Source of the DNA: an uncultured Eubacteriales bacterium
GTDB lineage: Bacteria > Bacillota > Clostridia > Lachnospirales > Anaerotignaceae
Length of the DNA stretch: 7,624 nucleotides
Assembly: GCA_934552695.1 (NCBI GenBank)
Contig: CAKTER010000066.1
Span: 1-7,624, forward strand
Direction of reading: 5' to 3'
Both the position numbers and the translations under genes were made by a program. Positions 4,438-7,624 of this stretch are shown in pieces. The notes under the pieces are model-generated. The model did not search any database, was not told the DNA's origin, and was given only the letters and a program-made list of their open reading frames with translations. Position 1 is the first letter of the stretch. Each line of letters starts with the position of its first letter.

Positions 4438-7416
4438 TCAGCCCTTTTCTGCCTGAGCCCGGTACAAAAAGCTGACAATCTGCCCCCGGGTACAAAGCGC
4501 ATCCGGTGCAGACTGCTCCGCCGTCATCCCGGAGGTCACGCCGGTGGCCGCCGCCCAATCCACGGCCTCGGCATAATAGCTTGCGGCGGGTACATCGGTA
4601 AACATCGCCGTTTTTTCTGTTTTTTGTCCCAGCGCCCGGTACAAAAAGCTAATGCTTTGGGCCCGGGTACAGGGTTCGTCGGGGGCAAAGGTCTCCTCCG
4701 TCATTCCAAAGGCGATTTTCTGCTCCAAGGCCCAGGCCAAGGCCTTGGCGTAATAGCTTGCCGGGGGCACATCGGCAAAGCGGCTTTGTCCAGTGGGCTC
4801 CGGCGAACCGGCCGCCCGCCACAAAAAGGCAACCATTTGGGCCCGGGTACAAGGCTCATTGGGCCCAAACAGGGTCTCGCTGACCCCGCCGGCAATCCCG
4901 TTTTCTGCCGCCCATTGCACCGCCTCGTAATAATAAGCCTCGGCGCTCACATCGGTAAAGGTCGGCTGAAGCCGGGCCACTACCAGATAAGTGGAAAAGT
5001 GCTGCAATTTTATCTGCCAAAGGCCCAGCCCGGTATCCGTCCGGAATGCCAGCAGGGGCTCGTCCTCCCCGCCCATCTCCTGCCAGAGCTTCTCCCCGTC
5101 CGCCAAAAGCGCAACCACCTTCGGTTCCCCCAGCTTCTGTCCGGGGTCCCTTTGGGTGTCCTGTAGCTCCACGATCATCTCCGCCGGGTTCTTCGACCAG
5201 TCTACCTCCCGACCGCCGATGGTGAAGCGGCCGGTGACTGCTCCCAACATCGAAAGGCCGTCCTGTTTCAGCGCTTCCTCCACATCGGTTCTCTGCTTTT
5301 CCGGCAGACCGGCCAGAGCCGCCGCCCCGGAGGTCAGGGTGATGACCAAGTCCTTCCCGTCCATTTGCCGGTTCAGCATTTGCAGGGTCTCCCGCCGGAG
5401 GGTTAGAGTGGTTTGGCCCATTTTCAAAATCAGGCTATCGGCATTGGCATCCAAAATTTGCCCCAGGGCCTTGGCCGAAAGGGAAAGTTGCGTCCGCTCC
5501 GTTTCCAACCGCAGGCTTAGGCCCTTGCAATCCAGGGTATCCAGGCTGCACTTTTTCACAAACAGCTCGGCTACCCGGGCCACATCGGCCTCGTCCAGCG
5601 TTATCGTCCCGGCTTCGTCGGCATAGGCCTTGCCGCCGGTGCGGACCGGCTCATCGGAACCGGTAGAGGTATCCCGCCACCGGGCATAAAGCTCCACCGT
5701 CCCCTTTTGGTCGGGGCCGATGGCCGTTATGGCCGCCCCGGTCAGCGAGGCATTGGCAAACCAGCCCCCAAAGGCATAGCCCGGCCGGGTGGGCGCCTCC
5801 AGCAGGGGCACGCCCTGCCCATAAACGTAGCTGGCGGGATTGGCCGCATGGTTCTGGCCGCCATTTAAATGGTACACAATGGAGTAGGCGTCGGCGCCCC
5901 AGCCTGCCCACAGGGTCAGGGGCCCCGTGACCGCCGCCGTAAAATCGTAGGGAGTCGTAAGCTCCGCATCCACAAACCAGTTGGTAAACCCGTAGCCCTC
6001 CCGGGTGGGGTCCTCCGGCTTCGGCAGCGGGTTATTTTTGGTCACATAGCCGGTAACCAGCTGAGGCGTGCCGCCGTTCATCTCAAAAACGACCTGGCAC
6101 CACTTGCTTTCAAAATCCTGGGGGAGGTTCCCGGTAAGCCCGCCTAAAAATTCCCCGCCGGTAATGTCGCCGCTCCCGCTCTCATTGTTTACCTCGCCAT
6201 AAAAGGTGCCGCCGTGGATCCGGGAATACTCCTGGTTTTCTACCTTGCCGTAAAACGTGCCGCCCTGAATGCCCCCTGTATAGCTGAGCGTGGACGTTTG
6301 TTTCCCGTTCCACACCGGCCCCTTATAGATGCCACCCTGAATCAGGGCATCATTCAGCACCTCGCCGGTAAAGGTCGTGCCGGGCTTGCCCTCAGCGGTT
6401 TTAATTTTTGTATCATAAATCCCATGGGCCGCAAAGAAGCATTTCCCGGAGATCTGGCCGCCGTTGGCCCAAAAAGTGCTCTCAATTCCATCCCGGCCAA
6501 ACCGCAACCCGGCTTCTTCCCCATTCTCATCGGTACAGCCGGAAATCGTCCCGCCGTTCATGGTAAACGAGTTATACTCCACACATACCCCGTACTCGCT
6601 CCCGGTGCAGTTGGTAACCGCAGCCTGGTCGTTCATGGTGAGACTGCCGCCATGAACATAAACGCCGGAGCCCGAAACGGCTTTGCAGCGGGTAATCATC
6701 GCTTCATCATTCATAATCAGGCTAGCACTGCCGGCGACATACACCCCGCCGCCTTCGTCGCCGGCGTATTCGTGACGCTCCGCCACACAGTCGGTGATCC
6801 GGGCCTCGCCGGACATGGTAAGGGTACTGCTCCATATACACACGCCGCCACCGGACAGGCCCACACAGCCCACAATGCTGCCGCCGGACATGATAAAGGT
6901 GCTGTCAATCAGCCACACGCCGCCGCCCACGCCTCTCGCCCTGCAGCCTACAATGCTGCCGCCGGTCATGGTCAGGGTGCCTTTATTTTTAACCTCGATG
7001 CCGCCGCCGTTTTCAGAATCCTCCTTACCGCCGGTGATTATGCCGCCCTGAACCGTCTCGCTGCCGGACTCATCCAGCGTCCACAGCCCGTTGCTCTCGT
7101 CCACCGCAAAGCTGTGGCTCCGGACCTCCTCCGCCGTGTCCAAAATCGTCAGGTTGGCTCCGTCCACCTCCAGCACCCGGCCGTTGCCCGTTTTCTGCAG
7201 CATATACCCGTTCAGGTCAAGGGTCACGGTGCCGTTGACCGTAATGGTTTCCGAAACCGTCACGTCCCCGGTCAGATAGTACTTTTTGCCGTCCTCCCAC
7301 TGGGTGGTGGTGCTGTCCACCGGCACCCAGCCGGTAAAATCGGCAGCGCTCACACTGCCCCCCAGCCCCAGCAGGGCCCCCAAACAAAACAACAGCGTCC
7401 AGAGCTTTTTTCCCAT
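4438..7416 (-). CDS. Exported surface protein: beta-helix repeats, two InlB B-repeats, three SLH domains
   Basis: This 992-residue protein is predicted to be exported and held non-covalently on the cell wall. Residues 1-24 are a signal peptide (MGKKLWTLLFCLGALLGLGG, then SVSA|A). About 45-430 is a right-handed beta-helix-like region of Gly-rich rungs such as TMTGGSIVGC (149-158), IMSGGSIVGC (175-184) and TMNGGTISGC (285-294), spaced mostly 25-26 residues apart, with a cysteine ending most rungs. Two Flg_new/InlB B-repeats follow (about 441-506 and 511-580; EMNGG ... LWAGW and HLNGG ... LYARW). Residues about 595-815 form an unassigned domain ending in HFSTYLVV. Three SLH domains (about 818-869, 878-929 and 938-987) with CTRAQ, CTRAQ and CTRGQ should bind secondary cell-wall polymer. 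No LPXTG motif or catalytic triad is visible; adhesion or carbohydrate contact is plausible but unproven. The start has AAGGAGG nine bases upstream and a near-consensus promoter. The gene converges on hisC. Confidence 0.92.
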   Translation of the reverse strand: MGKKLWTLLFCLGALLGLGGSVSAADFTGWVPVDSTTTQWEDGKKYYLTGDVTVSETITVNGTVTLDLNGYMLQKTGNGRVLEVDGANLTILDTAEEVRSHSFAVDESNGLWTLDESGSETVQGGIITGGKEDSENGGGIEVKNKGTLTMTGGSIVGCRARGVGGGVWLIDSTFIMSGGSIVGCVGLSGGGVCIWSSTLTMSGEARITDCVAERHEYAGDEGGGVYVAGSASLIMNDEAMITRCKAVSGSGVYVHGGSLTMNDQAAVTNCTGSEYGVCVEYNSFTMNGGTISGCTDENGEEAGLRFGRDGIESTFWANGGQISGKCFFAAHGIYDTKIKTAEGKPGTTFTGEVLNDALIQGGIYKGPVWNGKQTSTLSYTGGIQGGTFYGKVENQEYSRIHGGTFYGEVNNESGSGDITGGEFLGGLTGNLPQDFESKWCQVVFEMNGGTPQLVTGYVTKNNPLPKPEDPTREGYGFTNWFVDAELTTPYDFTAAVTGPLTLWAGWGADAYSIVYHLNGGQNHAANPASYVYGQGVPLLEAPTRPGYAFGGWFANASLTGAAITAIGPDQKGTVELYARWRDTSTGSDEPVRTGGKAYADEAGTITLDEADVARVAELFVKKCSLDTLDCKGLSLRLETERTQLSLSAKALGQILDANADSLILKMGQTTLTLRRETLQMLNRQMDGKDLVITLTSGAAALAGLPEKQRTDVEEALKQDGLSMLGAVTGRFTIGGREVDWSKNPAEMIVELQDTQRDPGQKLGEPKVVALLADGEKLWQEMGGEDEPLLAFRTDTGLGLWQIKLQHFSTYLVVARLQPTFTDVSAEAYYYEAVQWAAENGIAGGVSETLFGPNEPCTRAQMVAFLWRAAGSPEPTGQSRFADVPPASYYAKALAWALEQKIAFGMTEETFAPDEPCTRAQSISFLYRALGQKTEKTAMFTDVPAASYYAEAVDWAAATGVTSGMTAEQSAPDALCTRGQIVSFLYRAQAEKG

Positions 7417-7498
7417 GGCGTTCGCCCTCCTTTTTATCGGTTATACAGGGCCGTTGGCGGGCCCCTCCCTTTCCGAAACATGCCTCTCGTTTAGGATT
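7417..7498 (-). promoter_or_regulatory. 5' leader of the surface-protein gene with strong Shine-Dalgarno
   Basis: From a start near 7492 the leader would be about 75 nt. It contains AAGGAGG (7432-7426), nine bases before the ATG at 7416-7414. A modest hairpin, AGGGCC/GGCCCCT (7447-7466) with one bulged base, lies upstream of that site and does not cover it. I see no riboswitch-like structure. Confidence 0.6.
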
Positions 7499-7527
7499 AT
7501 TATAGCGGATACTCCGACCGATTTCAA
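7499..7527 (-). promoter_or_regulatory. Sigma-A-type promoter of the surface-protein gene
   Basis: On the minus strand TTGAAA (7527-7522) and a perfect TATAAT (7504-7499) are separated by exactly 17 bp. This is the strongest promoter match in the window, in keeping with an abundant surface protein. Just upstream of the -35 box is an inverted repeat, TGGGCA-N9-TGCCCA (7532-7552), which could be a regulator site. Confidence 0.8.
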
Positions 7528-7531
7528 CCAA

Positions 7532-7552
7532 TGGGCACCATAAAATTGCCCA
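7532..7552. repeat. Inverted repeat upstream of the surface-protein promoter
   Basis: TGGGCA (7532-7537) and TGCCCA (7547-7552) form a perfect 6-bp inverted repeat around nine AT-rich bases. It begins four bases upstream of the -35 hexamer, a position used by transcription factors acting near RNA polymerase. Six-base arms can arise by chance, so this is only a candidate operator. Confidence 0.3.
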
Positions 7553-7624
7553 AACCAACCGTTTTCTTCCATATTTCGTCCATCGTATTGTGTAGCCCGG
7601 CACATCTCCGGCTTAGAGGGGAAT

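Noticed and set aside
6872..6969. Short DNA direct repeats (ACAATGCTGCCGCCGG) 78 bp apart
   Set aside because: They lie in frame and encode the repeated beta-helix rung, so they reflect protein repeats rather than a CRISPR array or mobile element.
6214..7494. Long open frame on the plus strand opposite the surface-protein gene
   Set aside because: It lies almost entirely antisense to a protein with clear signal peptide, repeats and SLH domains, and its translation (Ala/His/Pro-rich, no domain) is what the GC-rich opposite strand would give.
7593..7615. Inverted repeat AGCCcGG/CCGGCT near the right edge
   Set aside because: The stem is short with a bulge, there is no T-run, and too little flanking sequence is present to tell whether it ends an upstream gene.
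7440..7623. Minus-strand frame open from the right edge, and a 19-codon frame starting with MDEIWKK
   Set aside because: Both run through the surface-protein promoter region, are short, and lack a convincing ribosome-binding site; they could be the tail of an upstream gene only if the contig were extended.

Overview
The window is bacterial chromosomal DNA, most likely from an anaerobic, low-to-mid G+C Firmicute of class Clostridia, such as a gut Oscillospiraceae-type organism. The grounds are consensus AAGGAGG Shine-Dalgarno sites, sigma-A-like TTGnnn-17-TAnAAT promoters in AT-rich gaps between GC-rich genes, a glycolipid-type GT4 glycosyltransferase, and a cell-surface protein with Flg_new/InlB B-repeats and three SLH domains of the 'PCTRAQ' type common in gut Clostridia. 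This taxonomic placement is inference; no marker gene is present.

Layout, left to right. (1) Positions 1-363, minus strand: the N-terminal 121 codons of a secreted or membrane-anchored protein running off the left edge. (2) 364-677: a divergent intergenic region with an outward promoter on each side and an imperfect direct repeat between them. (3) 678-4321, plus strand: a three-gene cluster made of a GT4 glycosyltransferase resembling 1,2-diacylglycerol 3-alpha-glucosyltransferase, a class I/II PLP aminotransferase, and a HisC-type histidinol-phosphate aminotransferase. The last two are 11 nt apart and very likely translationally coupled. The hisC reading frame is broken near its 3' end at a C5 tract. 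(4) 4322-4437: a strong rho-independent terminator between convergent genes. (5) 4438-7416, minus strand: a 992-residue exported surface protein with a signal peptide, a right-handed beta-helix-like repeat region, two InlB B-repeats, an unassigned domain and three SLH domains. (6) 7417-7624: its leader and a textbook promoter; nothing else convincing reaches the right edge.

How the genes relate: the glycosyltransferase probably makes membrane monoglucosyl-diacylglycerol. The two PLP enzymes act on amino or keto acids, one of them nominally in histidine synthesis. The flanking minus-strand genes both encode exported, envelope-associated proteins. No mobile element, CRISPR array, rRNA or tRNA is visible. 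I see no clear new multi-gene system. The points most worth checking are the hisC frameshift, the regularly placed cysteines in the beta-helix, and the unassigned domain of the surface protein.
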